Assembly: GCF_001952855.1 (NCBI RefSeq)
Contig: NZ_LPNO01000020.1
Location: 62,251 to 126,250, forward strand
Source: Pseudomonas sp. ATCC PTA-122608
Lineage (GTDB): Bacteria > Pseudomonadota > Gammaproteobacteria > Pseudomonadales > Pseudomonadaceae
DNA: 64,000 nt
Reading direction: 5' to 3'
Part shown: positions 24,739 to 33,962 of the stretch, one piece after another
Layout: each line of letters opens with the position of its first letter
Position numbering within the stretch: position 1 is the stretch's first letter
The notes under the pieces: generated by a model
The model's input: only the letters and a program-made list of their open reading frames with translations
What the model was told of the DNA's origin: nothing
Database searches by the model: none
Program-made: the position numbers and the translations under genes

Positions 24739-25266
24739 TCAACCGTCGCCTTGGTGACCTTTACCGTAAGTCGACGCCAGCGCCCGGGCTTTCTCCAGGC
24801 GCTCCTCCAACTTGGGCAGGGTCTCATCCACCAGGGCCTTTATTTCCGGAATATCCGACTCGGCGCCTTCCTGCTTGAACAAGGCGATCGCGTCTTCATT
24901 GGCCTTGATCTGCTGGGCGGTGTAGGCGGCGTCAAACGAATCGCCGTCCTTGAGCTCGGGCATCAGCGATTCGGCCTTGTCGACGATCTTGTCCCGTGGG
25001 GCCACCGGCAAATCGAGCTTCTTGGCGATGGCCGCCAGGTGCTGATTGGCCAGGGTGCGTTCATTGATGACTTCGATGGTGTAGTCCTTGATCTCTTGGG
25101 ACGAAGTCTTGGCGTGTGCCATGCGGCTGGTCTCGATATCGGCCATGCCCTTGGCCGAAGCCTGCTCGATGAAATCGGCAGGCGACTGGGCGAAAGCATT
25201 GCTGGCGCCGAGGCCCAGCAGCATCGCGAAACTGGCGGTGCGTAACCGGATAGCCATGCGGCTCAT
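24739..25266 (-). CDS. DUF4142 exported protein
   Basis: The 175-residue protein has a signal peptide (basic start, hydrophobic core, cleavage near SNAFA) and a helical DUF4142 domain: FIEQASAKGMADIETSRMAH, then SSQEIKDYTIEVINERTLAN and a late ALVDETLPKLEERLEKARAL helix. DUF4142 proteins are ferritin-like four-helix periplasmic proteins linked to stress, with no defined activity. The Met three codons in is an equally possible start. It shares the terminator with its convergent neighbour. Confidence 0.85.
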   Translation of the reverse strand: MSRMAIRLRTASFAMLLGLGASNAFAQSPADFIEQASAKGMADIETSRMAHAKTSSQEIKDYTIEVINERTLANQHLAAIAKKLDLPVAPRDKIVDKAESLMPELKDGDSFDAAYTAQQIKANEDAIALFKQEGAESDIPEIKALVDETLPKLEERLEKARALASTYGKGHQGDG

Positions 25267-25442
25267 GATGGGTTCCTCCAGGTAATAAACAGGTGCAGGG
25301 AAACGAACCCCGCCATGAATCTGAATTTTCAGGGCGATAAAGGTTTAGAAAAAACTTGTCAGTGCGACGAACGGTCGTCAGGCCTTGCTGCCAAACAGGC
25401 CCGGTAACGCACGGGGCTGGAAGCGTTCTGCCTGTTCTGCTG

Positions 25443-25847
25443 CTAAGGATAAAACTTCATCCCTACATACGGCTTATCGCGACAGGCTTGCAGGCGTGAC
25501 GCCAAGTCACCAACGTGAACCTCAAGCTTGTGACCGTCGGGATCAAGGAAATAGAACGAAGCGCCTTCACTGCGGTTGTCGCGCCATTCGGCTACACCGA
25601 CGGCTCGCAGGCGGGCCACCGCTGAGGCAAAGTCCTCGGCAGCAACGGTGAACGCATAGTGGGTGTATCCGGCAGCGGGTGTACTTAGTGACTCTAAGGA
25701 CAAGCACAACCAGAGCCCCGGCAGCGACAGGTAGGCGCCGTTGTCCCAGGTCGCGTCGAGGCGCAGTTGCAGCAGCTCATTGTAGAAACGGATGCTGCGG
25801 TTCAAGTCGGTGACGGAGAGAGTCAGGTGATTGAGGCCTAAGAGCAT
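25443..25847 (-). CDS. fosA: FosA-type fosfomycin glutathione transferase
   Basis: The 134-residue vicinal-oxygen-chelate protein has all three metal ligands of FosA in place: His7 (LGLNHLTLSV), His63 (GYTHYAF) and Glu109 (GHKLEVHVGDL), plus Thr9, which opens the fosfomycin epoxide site. Length and sequence fit chromosomal Pseudomonas FosA, which adds glutathione to fosfomycin using Mn2+. It stands alone, next to an oppositely numbered LysR gene on the same strand with a 27-base gap, so it may be co-transcribed with that regulator. Confidence 0.92.
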   Translation of the reverse strand: MLLGLNHLTLSVTDLNRSIRFYNELLQLRLDATWDNGAYLSLPGLWLCLSLESLSTPAAGYTHYAFTVAAEDFASAVARLRAVGVAEWRDNRSEGASFYFLDPDGHKLEVHVGDLASRLQACRDKPYVGMKFYP

Positions 25848-25874
25848 GGAGTTCTTCCTTAAACACTGTGCTTA

Positions 25875-26798
25875 TCAAACGCGCTCAAACAATACACCCT
25901 GCACCTGCCCATTCAACCACTGCAACGCCGGGTCTCCACCGCGCCGCGAATGCCATGCCAGCACAAACGCAAACGACGGGATATGAAACGGCGGCGGCAC
26001 GGCCAGTAGCCGTTCGTGATCAATGTTGAGCAGCCCGCGAGACGACACGGTAAGAATCAGGTCCGTGCCCTGGATCAACTGCGGCGCGACACCCCAATGA
26101 GGCAAGCTGATAGCCACGTGCCGGCGCTCACGAATCGCCGTCAGCGCCCGTTCGATTTCCGGAGTGCCGCTGCCGCGCATTTCCAGCAACACGTGGGGCC
26201 GCGCCAGGTAGGTGGGCAGGTCAAGCACGCCGTTGTCAGGCAGGCTGTCACGGTCCACCAGGCATACGTAATGCTCTTCAAATAACGGCGTGCTGCGCAG
26301 TTCGGCAGGCATGTCGGGAAACACCCCGGCAGCCAGGTCGATGTCGCCATTGAGCACGCCATCCAGCATGCCTTCGCGGCTGGCCTGGATAATCTGCAAA
26401 TCAATCCCCGGCGCTTCCCGGCGCAAAGTGCGCACCAGCTCCGGCAAGAAAATCGCCGCGCCGTAGTCCGACATCGCCACCCGAAAAGTACGTTTGGCCG
26501 AGGCCGGATCAAAGCGATTGGGCGCCAGCAACGCCTGCACCTGGGCCAACGCCTCCGCCAGCGGCATTGCCAGTTCCAGGGCGCGCGCGGTGGGCACCAA
26601 CGAGCTGCCCTGGCGTACCAGCAACGGATCACCGAGCAAATCCCGCAACCGCGCCAGGGCGTGGCTTACCGCCGGCTGGCTCAAGTGCAAGCGCTCGGCG
26701 GCACGGGTGACGTGCTGCTCGCTGAGCAAGGCGTCGAGGATCACCAGCAGGTTAAGGTCGATGCGTCGAAGATCATTCATCAGCTGCATGTTCTGCAT
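25875..26798 (-). CDS. LysR-family regulator (NodD/SyrM-like)
   Basis: The product is 307 residues. The N-terminal HTH LRRIDLNLLVILDALLSEQH, then VTRAAERLHLSQPAVSHALA, is the NodD/NahR/SyrM-type LTTR signature. The effector domain covers about 95-300. Three in-frame ATGs occur within seven codons (26798, 26789, 26780), and none has a clear RBS advantage. It is divergent from the small YdcZ-type transporter at 26864, its likely target; the 65-base gap contains a TTTAAATTT stretch. Confidence 0.9.
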   Translation of the reverse strand: MQNMQLMNDLRRIDLNLLVILDALLSEQHVTRAAERLHLSQPAVSHALARLRDLLGDPLLVRQGSSLVPTARALELAMPLAEALAQVQALLAPNRFDPASAKRTFRVAMSDYGAAIFLPELVRTLRREAPGIDLQIIQASREGMLDGVLNGDIDLAAGVFPDMPAELRSTPLFEEHYVCLVDRDSLPDNGVLDLPTYLARPHVLLEMRGSGTPEIERALTAIRERRHVAISLPHWGVAPQLIQGTDLILTVSSRGLLNIDHERLLAVPPPFHIPSFAFVLAWHSRRGGDPALQWLNGQVQGVLFERV

Positions 26799-26863
26799 AA
26801 GAACTTGGAATTTAAATTTGCGCGACGAATAGCCTAGAGTCCAGCAAAACCTCTGGGAGATTG

Positions 26864-27355
26864 ATGATGACGACGATGCATTGGGTAGGTTTATTGCTGT
26901 TGGCGGCGTTCGCCGGGGCGGTGGTGCCGTTTCAAAGTGCGATCAACGCCAACCTGGGACGCGGCCTGGGCCATCCGTTGTGGGCCACCCTCGCCTCGCT
27001 GCTGGTGAGCATTATCGTGCTGCTGCCGGTGATCCTGGCCCTACGCCTGCCGCTGCCCAACCTTGGCTTTATCACCAAGGCGCCGCTGTGGATGTGGAGC
27101 GGCGGTGCGTTCGGTGTGTGCTTTATCTCGCTGGCACTGATCCTGATGCCCAAGCTCGGCGCTTCGGGGTTTATCGCCCTGGCGATGGCCGGGCAGATCA
27201 TCGCTTCGTTGATGCTGGATCACTTCGGCCTGTTTGGGCTGGTGGAACGCCAACTCACCGCGCCCCGGTTGATCGGGGCGCTGATGTTGATCGGCGGCGT
27301 GGCACTGATTCAGTTCAGCGCCACGCCCACCCGATCGCTGGTAGCCGCGGGCTGA
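26864..27355 (+). CDS. YdcZ-type (DUF606) small DMT transporter
   Basis: The 163-residue membrane protein has about five hydrophobic segments. VGLLLLAAFAGAVVPFQSAI, then NANLGRGLGHPLWATLASLL, is the DUF606/YdcZ signature. This is a half-size member of the drug/metabolite transporter superfamily whose substrates are unknown. GGGAGA just upstream supports ATG 26864 or 26867; a preceding TTG was rejected. It ends one base before the convergent MFS gene ends. Confidence 0.87.
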   Translation: MMTTMHWVGLLLLAAFAGAVVPFQSAINANLGRGLGHPLWATLASLLVSIIVLLPVILALRLPLPNLGFITKAPLWMWSGGAFGVCFISLALILMPKLGASGFIALAMAGQIIASLMLDHFGLFGLVERQLTAPRLIGALMLIGGVALIQFSATPTRSLVAAG

Positions 27356-28687
27356 TCAGTGTTTGTCGAGGGTGCGCAGTTTCTGCGGCAAGCCCCACAG
27401 CAACAGCGCCGCCGCCAGCAGCGCACACACGCCGATGACATACAGCGCCGGCGTGGTGCTGCCGGTCAGGTCCTTGATCCGGCCGACCATCACCGGGCTG
27501 ACGATGCCGCCAAACTGGCCCAGGGTGTTGATCACCGCAATCCCGCCCGCCGCGCCCGCCCCGGCACCGGCCAACAGCTTCGGCGGCAAGGTCCAGAAGG
27601 TCGGAATCGAGGCAATGATGCCCGCGCCCAGCAAGCTCAGAGCGACGATCAAGAACGTGGTGTGGTCCGCAAAGATTCCTGCACAGAAGAACCCCACCGC
27701 GCCCAGCGCCACCAGGCCACTGACGAACTTGCGGCGCTCACCGGTAGCGTCGGACAAGCGCCCGATCACCACCATGCTGATGGCGCCGCAGACGTAGGGA
27801 ATCGCCGTCAGCAGGCCGATCATCACCGGGCTCTGGGTGCCCGCACTGCGGATCAACTGCGGCGCCCAGAAGTTCAGTCCGTAGGACGCTACCTGGATCA
27901 GGAAGTAGATAAAGCCCAGCATCAGGAAGCCGGGAATCCTGAGAGCCGCCAGCAATGAGCCGCCGCTCTTGTGGGGTTCATGCACGGCAATGCGGCTGGC
28001 CAGCAACGTCTTCTCCGCCGAGGTCAACCAGTGGGCATCCTCGATGCGGTCCTTGAGCAGCTTGAGCACCAGGAAACCCAGGCCAACGCAAGGCAAGCCA
28101 CCGAGCAGGAACAACCAGTGCCAGCCGCGCATCTGCAGGACGCCGTCGAGGTGTTCCAGCACCAGCCCGGAGAACGGCGCGCCCACCAGCCCGGCAAACG
28201 CCGACGCCAGGAACAGCATCGACGTGATGCGCCCACGGTAGTGCTGCGGGAACCACAACGTCAGGTAATACAACACGCCTGGGGCAAACCCGGCCTCCAT
28301 CGCACCGATGATGAAGCGCAGGCCGTAGAACTGCCACTCCGCCGTGACGAACACCATGGCGGCCGTCGCCAGCCCCCACGACATCATGATGCGCGCGATC
28401 CAGCGGCGGGCGCCGACCTTGTACAGCATCATGTTGCTCGGCACTTCGAAGATCACATAGCCGACCACAAACAGCCCGGCGCCGAGGCCGTAGGCGGTGT
28501 CGCTCAAACTCAGGTCAGCCTGCAGCTGGAACTTGGCGAAGCTGATGTTGATGCGGTCAAAAAATGCGAACAAATAGCAGACCATGATCAGCGGCATCAG
28601 GCGCCAGGCGACCTTGCTGACCAGGGCTTTTTCGGCATCGTGCTCAGCGGCCGGGCGCACGCCGGCCTCCAACGTATTAAGGCTCAT
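27356..28687 (-). CDS. MFS transporter, anion:cation symporter (ACS) family
   Basis: The product is 443 residues from MSLNTLEAGVRPAAEHDAEK, with 12 membrane segments. LMPLIMVCYLFAFFDRINIS and GFAPGVLYYLTLWFP are hallmarks of the ACS/phthalate-permease family that imports organic anions. It lies 59 bases behind a CoA-transferase and an HMG-CoA-lyase-type gene on the same strand, so it most likely imports the acid that those two enzymes activate and cleave. A 34-codon upstream extension was rejected. Confidence 0.9.
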   Translation of the reverse strand: MSLNTLEAGVRPAAEHDAEKALVSKVAWRLMPLIMVCYLFAFFDRINISFAKFQLQADLSLSDTAYGLGAGLFVVGYVIFEVPSNMMLYKVGARRWIARIMMSWGLATAAMVFVTAEWQFYGLRFIIGAMEAGFAPGVLYYLTLWFPQHYRGRITSMLFLASAFAGLVGAPFSGLVLEHLDGVLQMRGWHWLFLLGGLPCVGLGFLVLKLLKDRIEDAHWLTSAEKTLLASRIAVHEPHKSGGSLLAALRIPGFLMLGFIYFLIQVASYGLNFWAPQLIRSAGTQSPVMIGLLTAIPYVCGAISMVVIGRLSDATGERRKFVSGLVALGAVGFFCAGIFADHTTFLIVALSLLGAGIIASIPTFWTLPPKLLAGAGAGAAGGIAVINTLGQFGGIVSPVMVGRIKDLTGSTTPALYVIGVCALLAAALLLWGLPQKLRTLDKH

Positions 28688-28746
28688 TGTTTCTCTCCAG
28701 CGGACTGCTCGCAGGCGTCCGATTGTTTTTGTTGTCTGGTGGCGGC

Positions 28747-29685
28747 TTACAAAGTGGCGATGTAGGCCGGTGGCGGATGCAGGTCGCAATTGCGCCCGGC
28801 CTTGGCCACCTGGCCCGGCAGTTCATGGCCGAGCAGGGCCGGCAATTGCCGCGACATGTGCAGCAGGTGCGGCAGGTCGATGCCGGTGTGAATCCCGACT
28901 TCGTCGCACAGGTTGACCAGGTCTTCGGTGCAGATATTGCCCGACGCGCCGGGAGCAAACGGGCAGCCGCCGAGGCCGCCCAATGCGGCATCAAACCGTC
29001 GCGCTCCGGCCTCGTAGGCGGCCAGTACATTGCACAAACCCAGGCCGCGGGTGTTGTGGAAATGCAGGGTCAGGTCGCTCGCCGGAACACGTTCCAGAAC
29101 GCGTTTGACCAGGCGTTCGACCTGACGCGGGTTGGCCATGCCGGTGGTGTCCGCCAGGCTGATGCCCTGGATGCCCAGCTCGCGGTAGGCATCGACCAAC
29201 TGCAGCACGCGGTCTTCATCAATCTTGCCCTCGAACGGGCAGCCGAAAGTGGTGGCGATGCTGCCGTTGAGGCGCACCGGATAGTCGGCAGCGAAACTCA
29301 CGATGTCGCCGAACGCCGCCAACGAGGCCTCGCAGCGCATGCGCATATTCGCCAGGTTGTGGGTCTGGCTGGCGGACATCACCAGGTTCAACTCATCGGC
29401 CCGGGACTCGATGGCACGCTGGGCGCCCTTGAGATTGGGGATCAACGCCACGTAGATAATCCCAGGACGGCGGGTGATGCCCTGGAACACTTGTTCACCA
29501 TCACGCAATGCGGGAATGGCCTTGGGTGAAACAAACGAACCGGCTTCGATCCGGGAAAAACCCGCCAGGGACAGTTGGTCGATCAACGCGATCTTGTCGA
29601 CAGTCTCGACCCAAGTCGGCTCGATTTGCAGCCCATCCCGGGGCGAGACTTCCTGCACGATCAAGGCATCGGAATAGCTTTTCAT
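28747..29685 (-). CDS. Hydroxymethylglutaryl-CoA lyase family enzyme
   Basis: In this 312-residue TIM-barrel lyase, VQEVSPRDGLQIEPTWV holds the catalytic Arg-Asp pair (RDG), and SLADTTGMANP, HFHNTRGLGLCNVLAAYEAG with the metal-binding HxH, and GLGGCPFAPGASGNICTEDL with the catalytic Cys follow. These are the full active-site set of HMG-CoA lyase, which cleaves HMG-CoA to acetyl-CoA and acetoacetate. The start overlaps the CoA-transferase stop by 4 bases. No leucine-catabolism (liu) genes are nearby, so the real substrate may be a related 3-hydroxy-dicarboxyl-CoA. Confidence 0.9.
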   Translation of the reverse strand: MKSYSDALIVQEVSPRDGLQIEPTWVETVDKIALIDQLSLAGFSRIEAGSFVSPKAIPALRDGEQVFQGITRRPGIIYVALIPNLKGAQRAIESRADELNLVMSASQTHNLANMRMRCEASLAAFGDIVSFAADYPVRLNGSIATTFGCPFEGKIDEDRVLQLVDAYRELGIQGISLADTTGMANPRQVERLVKRVLERVPASDLTLHFHNTRGLGLCNVLAAYEAGARRFDAALGGLGGCPFAPGASGNICTEDLVNLCDEVGIHTGIDLPHLLHMSRQLPALLGHELPGQVAKAGRNCDLHPPPAYIATL

Positions 29686-30875
29686 TGCACCACTCCCGAA
29701 GTTTTCAGGCGTTGAATATCGGCACCGCTCAAGCCCAGGTCGCCGAGGATTGCATCGGTGTGCTGGCCCAGACTCGGGCCCTGCCAGTTCACGGCGCCAG
29801 GGGTTTCCGACAGCTTGGGCACGATGCCGGGCATCTTCACCGTGAGGCCGCCGGGCAGGTCGGCGCTTAGCAGCATGTCGCGGGCCTGGTAGTGTGGGTC
29901 GGCGACGATGTCAGCCACTGAATAGATGCGCCCTGCCGGTACTTCGGCGACTTCCAGGGCGCTGAGCACCTGGTCGATGGGCAGGCTGCTGGTCCAGTGG
30001 GTGATGGCGGCGTCGAGCAGGCCGCTCTTGGCCGCGCGGCCGTCGTTGTGGGCAAACTCCGGCGCTTCGGCCAGGTCGGCGCGGCCAATGGCGAGCATCA
30101 GGCGCTTGTAGATCGGGTCGCTGTTGCCGGCGATCACCACGTAGGCGCCGTCGGCGGTCAGGTAGGTGTTGGAGGGTGCGATGCCGGGCAAGGCGCCGCC
30201 GCTGCGTTCGCGTACATGGCCGAGCATGTCGTATTCCGGTACCAGGCTTTCCATCAGGTTGAACACACTTTCGGCCAGGGACACGTCGACAATCTGGCCG
30301 TCGCCCTGGCCGGTCTTGACCCGCAGCAGCGACATCAGCGCGCCGATCACACCGTGCAGTGAGGCCAGGGAATCACCGAGGCTCACGCCCACCCGTGCCG
30401 GTGGCGAGTCCGGGTTGCCGGTGGTGTAGCGAATCCCGCCCATGGCCTCGCCGATGGCACCGAAGCCCGGGCGGTCGCGGTAAGGGCCGGTCTGGCCGTA
30501 GCCCGAGATGCGCACCAAGGTCAGCTTGGGATTGAGGGCGTGCAGTACGTCCCAGCCCAGGCCGAGTTTTTCCAGGCCGCCGGGGCGCAGGTTTTCGATC
30601 AGCACGTCGGCGTCACCCAGCAATTGTTTGACCAGGTCCAGGCCTTCTGCGGACTTGAGGTCCAGGGCCAGGGACTTCTTGTTACGCGATTGCAGGTACC
30701 ACCACAGCGACGTGCCTTCGTGCAGCTTTCGCCATTTGCGAAGCGGATCGCCCTGCCCCATGGCTTCGATTTTGATCACCTCGGCGCCAAACTCGGCCAT
30801 CAGCCGGGCGGCGAACGGCGCGGCAATCAGGGTGCCGATCTCGATCACCTTGATACCGCTCAGGGGAGCCGTCAT
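29682..30875 (-). CDS. Family III (CaiB/BaiF) CoA-transferase
   Basis: The 397-residue protein has the family III pattern: GIKVIEIGTLIAAPFAARLM at the start, DVLIENLRPGGLEKLGLGWD near residue 91 and LVRISGYGQTGPYRDRPGFG near 120. Such enzymes move CoA from a donor such as succinyl-CoA to a carboxylic acid. Together with the overlapping lyase gene and the MFS gene it forms a three-gene catabolic operon for an imported acid, which it would activate. The LysR gene upstream on the same strand is the likely regulator. Confidence 0.9.
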   Translation of the reverse strand: MTAPLSGIKVIEIGTLIAAPFAARLMAEFGAEVIKIEAMGQGDPLRKWRKLHEGTSLWWYLQSRNKKSLALDLKSAEGLDLVKQLLGDADVLIENLRPGGLEKLGLGWDVLHALNPKLTLVRISGYGQTGPYRDRPGFGAIGEAMGGIRYTTGNPDSPPARVGVSLGDSLASLHGVIGALMSLLRVKTGQGDGQIVDVSLAESVFNLMESLVPEYDMLGHVRERSGGALPGIAPSNTYLTADGAYVVIAGNSDPIYKRLMLAIGRADLAEAPEFAHNDGRAAKSGLLDAAITHWTSSLPIDQVLSALEVAEVPAGRIYSVADIVADPHYQARDMLLSADLPGGLTVKMPGIVPKLSETPGAVNWQGPSLGQHTDAILGDLGLSGADIQRLKTSGVVQ

Positions 30876-30994
30876 GGGGTGTACCTCTTGTTCTTGGAAT
30901 GTGAGCCAAGGCTAGAGGACACGGGCAGTAGAAATCCAACCGTCAGTTGGCAACGAGCGTTCGCCAAATGCGAAGGCTTGAGTCAGAGTTGGTC

Positions 30995-31062
30995 GTGGCG
31001 AGGGAGCTTGCTCCCGCTGGAGTGCGTAGCGCCCGGCTTTTTTTGGGGCTGCTACGCAGCCA
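30995..31062. repeat. Pseudomonas GTGGCGAGGGAGCTTGCTCCC repeat
   Basis: A hairpin GGGAGC-TT-GCTCCC (31002-31015) is followed by a second one, GCGTAGC / GCTACGC (31024-31057), with a T-run in its loop. It resembles the repeat at 58783-58915 and lies between the LysR gene and the CoA-transferase gene, where it may end the regulator transcript. Confidence 0.65.
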
Positions 31063-31072
31063 GGGTATTTGC

Positions 31073-31984
31073 TTACGCCTGCTCCCGCCGCAGGTAATCG
31101 AACAACAACCGACTCACCGGCGACAACTGCGCTTCATCACGCACCACCAGGATCAGGCTGCGATCCGACCAGGCATCCGTCAGGGGCACCGCGTGCAAAC
31201 CCAACGCCCGGCCAAACAATTCATAGGCCTTTTGCGGCAGGATGCCGATGCCCATGTTGGCCTGGACCATTCGGCACATGGCATCAAAGCCCGGCACATG
31301 GATCCGCAGGCGCAACACCTTGCCCGCCTCCCGCGCCGCCGCGTGGGTGCGCATGTTGATCGAGCTGGCGGAATGCAGCCCCACGTAGTCGCTGTCCAGC
31401 GTCTCGGCGAACGCCAGTGTCTTGCGCGAGGCCAACGGGTGATCCGCCGGCATCAGCACCACCAGTTTGTCCCGGCGGTAGGTCACGCCGGGCAGGCCTT
31501 TGGTATCGGTGTCGCTGGAACAGATGCCCAGGTCCGCCACCCCATCGATCACGCCCTGGACCACGCCATTGCTGGGCCGCTCTTCCAGGTCAGCTTTGAC
31601 CTGCGGGTGCAGCGCGGAAAAGTCGCGCAAGTCTTCCGGCAGGAACTGAATGATCGCCGAGAGATTCGCCAGCATCCGCACATAGCCGCGCATGCCGTGG
31701 CTGTGTTCGCCCAGTTCCAGGCCCATTTTCTCGACGTTGAACAGCATCTGCCGCGCATGGTGCAGCAAGGTCTCGCCGGCGGCCGTGAGCTGCATGCCCT
31801 TGGCCTGGCGCACAAACAGGCTCACGCCCAGCACCTGTTCCAACTCCATCAAACGCTTGCTGGCCGCCGAGACCGCGATGGCTTCACGGGCCGCAGCGCG
31901 GGTCAGCGTGCCTTCTTCATGCACCGCCACAAACAACTGCAGCGTGATCAGATCAAGGCGACGAACCAGGCTTTTGTGCAGCAT
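31073..31984 (-). CDS. LysR-family regulator of the CoA-transferase cluster
   Basis: The 303-residue LTTR has the HTH LDLITLQLFVAVHEEGTLTR, then AAAREAIAVSAASKRLMELE. The effector domain starts near residue 90. It is encoded directly upstream of and in the same orientation as the CoA-transferase/lyase/MFS genes, with a 197-base gap containing a repeat. The NAD(P)H-binding protein gene upstream ends at the base next to this start, so the two are probably co-transcribed. The ligand is unknown, perhaps the acid handled by the cluster. Confidence 0.9.
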   Translation of the reverse strand: MLHKSLVRRLDLITLQLFVAVHEEGTLTRAAAREAIAVSAASKRLMELEQVLGVSLFVRQAKGMQLTAAGETLLHHARQMLFNVEKMGLELGEHSHGMRGYVRMLANLSAIIQFLPEDLRDFSALHPQVKADLEERPSNGVVQGVIDGVADLGICSSDTDTKGLPGVTYRRDKLVVLMPADHPLASRKTLAFAETLDSDYVGLHSASSINMRTHAAAREAGKVLRLRIHVPGFDAMCRMVQANMGIGILPQKAYELFGRALGLHAVPLTDAWSDRSLILVVRDEAQLSPVSRLLFDYLRREQA

Positions 31985-32659
31985 CTAGGCGCGCTCGGTG
32001 GCCAGGCGATTGATATCGGCCTGCTCCACCACCGGCAGAGGTGCGCCGTGCCGGACGGCCGAGAGCATCGCGCGACCAACGGTTTCCGTACTCACTACCC
32101 ACGCCGGCCGCACATGGCGCAGCAGCGACAACAACGGGCCGACCACGGTGTAGATGGACTGGTAGAGCGGGGTTTTCGAACGCACACCGTGCAACGGCTG
32201 GATCACCCCGGGACGGAACAGGTACACCGCCTTGAACGGCAGGCGCAGCAACGCATTCTCGGTCTTGCCCTTGATCCGCGCCCACATGGTTTTGCCGGTT
32301 TCGCTGCTGTCAGTCCCGGCGCCGGACACGTAGATGAAGGTCATTTGCGGATTGAGCCGGGCCAGGGTGCTGGCGGCCACCAGGGTCAGGTCGTAGGTCA
32401 AATGGGTGTACTTGACCTCGTCCATGCCCACCGAAGAAACGCCCAGGCAAAAGAAGCAGGCATCGAAACCTTGCAGCAGATGCTCCAGCGGCTGGAAATC
32501 GAACATGTCGGCATGCAGCACCTGGTGCAGCTTGCCGTGTTCCTGGGCCAGTGCGGTACGGCCTACGGCGACCACTTCCTGCACGTCACCGGCCAGCAGG
32601 CACTCGCGCAACACGCCCTGGCCGACCATGCCGGTGGCGCCGAATAATAGAACTCTCAT
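31985..32659 (-). CDS. NAD(P)H-binding protein, HTATIP2/atypical SDR-like
   Basis: The product is 224 residues from MRVLLFGATGMVGQGVLREC, an atypical SDR Rossmann protein with the nucleotide motif GATGMVG. FIYVSGAGTDSSETGKTMWA, then RIKGKTENALLRL, matches the HTATIP2-like group, oxidoreductase-related proteins of uncertain substrate. The stop directly abuts the LysR start. A 59-codon upstream extension reads through an AGCTTG-rich repeat and was rejected. Confidence 0.85.
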   Translation of the reverse strand: MRVLLFGATGMVGQGVLRECLLAGDVQEVVAVGRTALAQEHGKLHQVLHADMFDFQPLEHLLQGFDACFFCLGVSSVGMDEVKYTHLTYDLTLVAASTLARLNPQMTFIYVSGAGTDSSETGKTMWARIKGKTENALLRLPFKAVYLFRPGVIQPLHGVRSKTPLYQSIYTVVGPLLSLLRHVRPAWVVSTETVGRAMLSAVRHGAPLPVVEQADINRLATERA

Positions 32660-32673
32660 AAGGTTGGTTCCTA

Positions 32674-32756
32674 AGCGACAAGCGGTTAGCTTCAGGCTGC
32701 CAGCTAGAGACAAACACACTAGCAGCTTGTAGCTTGCGGCTTGCAGCTTACTGCTC
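32674..32756. repeat. AGCTTG-rich intergenic repeat
   Basis: This is an irregular array of AGCTTGTAGCTTGCGGCTTG and related units, with partly complementary AGCGGTTAGCTTCAGGCTGC on the left side. It fills the gap between divergent genes and is of a kind scattered in Pseudomonas genomes. No promoter is readily visible within it. Confidence 0.4.
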
Positions 32757-32774
32757 AACAGGATCTTTTGCCCC

Positions 32775-33962
32775 TTGAAAAGCACCACCACCCTCGCCAT
32801 CGCCTGCAGCGCGGCCTTTCTGTCCCAGGTTGGCATCAGCAGCTATCTGCCTGCCGTGCCGGCAATTGCCTTGTCATTGACCGCCGCAGAGGATCAGGTA
32901 GCACTGGCCCTGGCGGTGTATTTGATCGGCATGGCGTTGCCGATGCTGCTCTGGGGCAGCCTCGGTGAGCGGCTGGGCAGAAAGCCGGTGTTGCTGGCGG
33001 CGTTGGCGCTGTATGCGCTGGCCAGTGCAGCGATTCCGTCCGCCTACAGCCTCGAATCGTTCCTCGGTCTGCGGCTGGTTCAAGGCCTCGGCGCGGGCGG
33101 CGTGTCGGTGATGGCGCGGGTGTTGGTTCGCGACAGTTTCAGCGGTGTCCTGCTGGCCAAAGGCTTGTCGTGGCTGGGGATGACGTTCGTGATCGCCTTG
33201 GGCATCGGGCAGTTTGTGGGCTCGCTGTTGCAGGTGGCGTTTGGCTGGGAGGCGATCTTTTATGGGCTGTCGGTGGCGGCTGTCGGCTTGATGATAGCGC
33301 TGCAACGGGTGGTGTTTCCGAGATTGGAAAACGCCTCTGGACACGCCTCGGCCTGGCGCATCTACGGCACGATCCTGCGCCATCCGGCGTTCCTGCGGCC
33401 TGCATTGGCGGGCGGTTTGGGTTACGGGGTGATCATCGCGTTCAACACCTGCGCACCGTTGATTTTGCAGGGCCATTTCGAGTGGAGCGCTGCGCAATAT
33501 GGCTGGCTCGGCTGGCCGATCAGCGGGGCGTATCTGGCGGGGGCGTTGATGGTCAATCGCCTCGTCGCCCGCACCGGGCGCCTGTCGATGATGAGTTGGG
33601 GCGTGGCGTTGGTGATGTGCGGCAGCGCGACGATGTTGCTGGGCAGCCTGTTCGCCAATGGGCTGGCGATCCTGCTGTGGCTGCCGTATTGCCTGGCGGT
33701 GTTCGGGCAGTCGATGAGTTATCCCATCAGCCTGTCGCTGGCCAATGATGAATCACCGGTGAGCGGCTCCTACGCCATGGCCTTGAGCGGTTTCATGCAT
33801 CAGTTGATGGCGGCGGCGATCGGCGGGGTGGCCAGCCTGTTGGCGAGTCAGCAGGCCTGGCCGTTGGCGGTGTTATGCGTGGCGCTGGCGGGCGGCGCAC
33901 TGCTGTGCGTCGCCATGGCCAGGGCTGATCAGAACGCGCTGCGAAAGATCTCTTCAATCTGA
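32775..33962 (+). CDS. MFS multidrug transporter, Bcr/CflA-like
   Basis: The product is 395 residues with about 12 membrane segments. AVYLIGMALPMLLWGSLGER, then LGRKPVLLAALALYALASA, and LVQGLGAGGVSVMARVLVRD are the Bcr/CflA signatures (motif A and the motif C-like segment) of drug/H+ antiporters. The start codon appears to be TTG (32775), preceded by only a weak RBS; no better ATG fits the N-terminus. The last 34 bases overlap the convergent alcohol dehydrogenase gene. Confidence 0.83.
   Translation: MKSTTTLAIACSAAFLSQVGISSYLPAVPAIALSLTAAEDQVALALAVYLIGMALPMLLWGSLGERLGRKPVLLAALALYALASAAIPSAYSLESFLGLRLVQGLGAGGVSVMARVLVRDSFSGVLLAKGLSWLGMTFVIALGIGQFVGSLLQVAFGWEAIFYGLSVAAVGLMIALQRVVFPRLENASGHASAWRIYGTILRHPAFLRPALAGGLGYGVIIAFNTCAPLILQGHFEWSAAQYGWLGWPISGAYLAGALMVNRLVARTGRLSMMSWGVALVMCGSATMLLGSLFANGLAILLWLPYCLAVFGQSMSYPISLSLANDESPVSGSYAMALSGFMHQLMAAAIGGVASLLASQQAWPLAVLCVALAGGALLCVAMARADQNALRKISSI

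Noticed and set aside
30947..32647. A 566-codon plus-strand frame across the LysR and NAD(P)H-binding genes
   Set aside because: It runs antisense through two supported genes, lacks an RBS and has no domain pattern.
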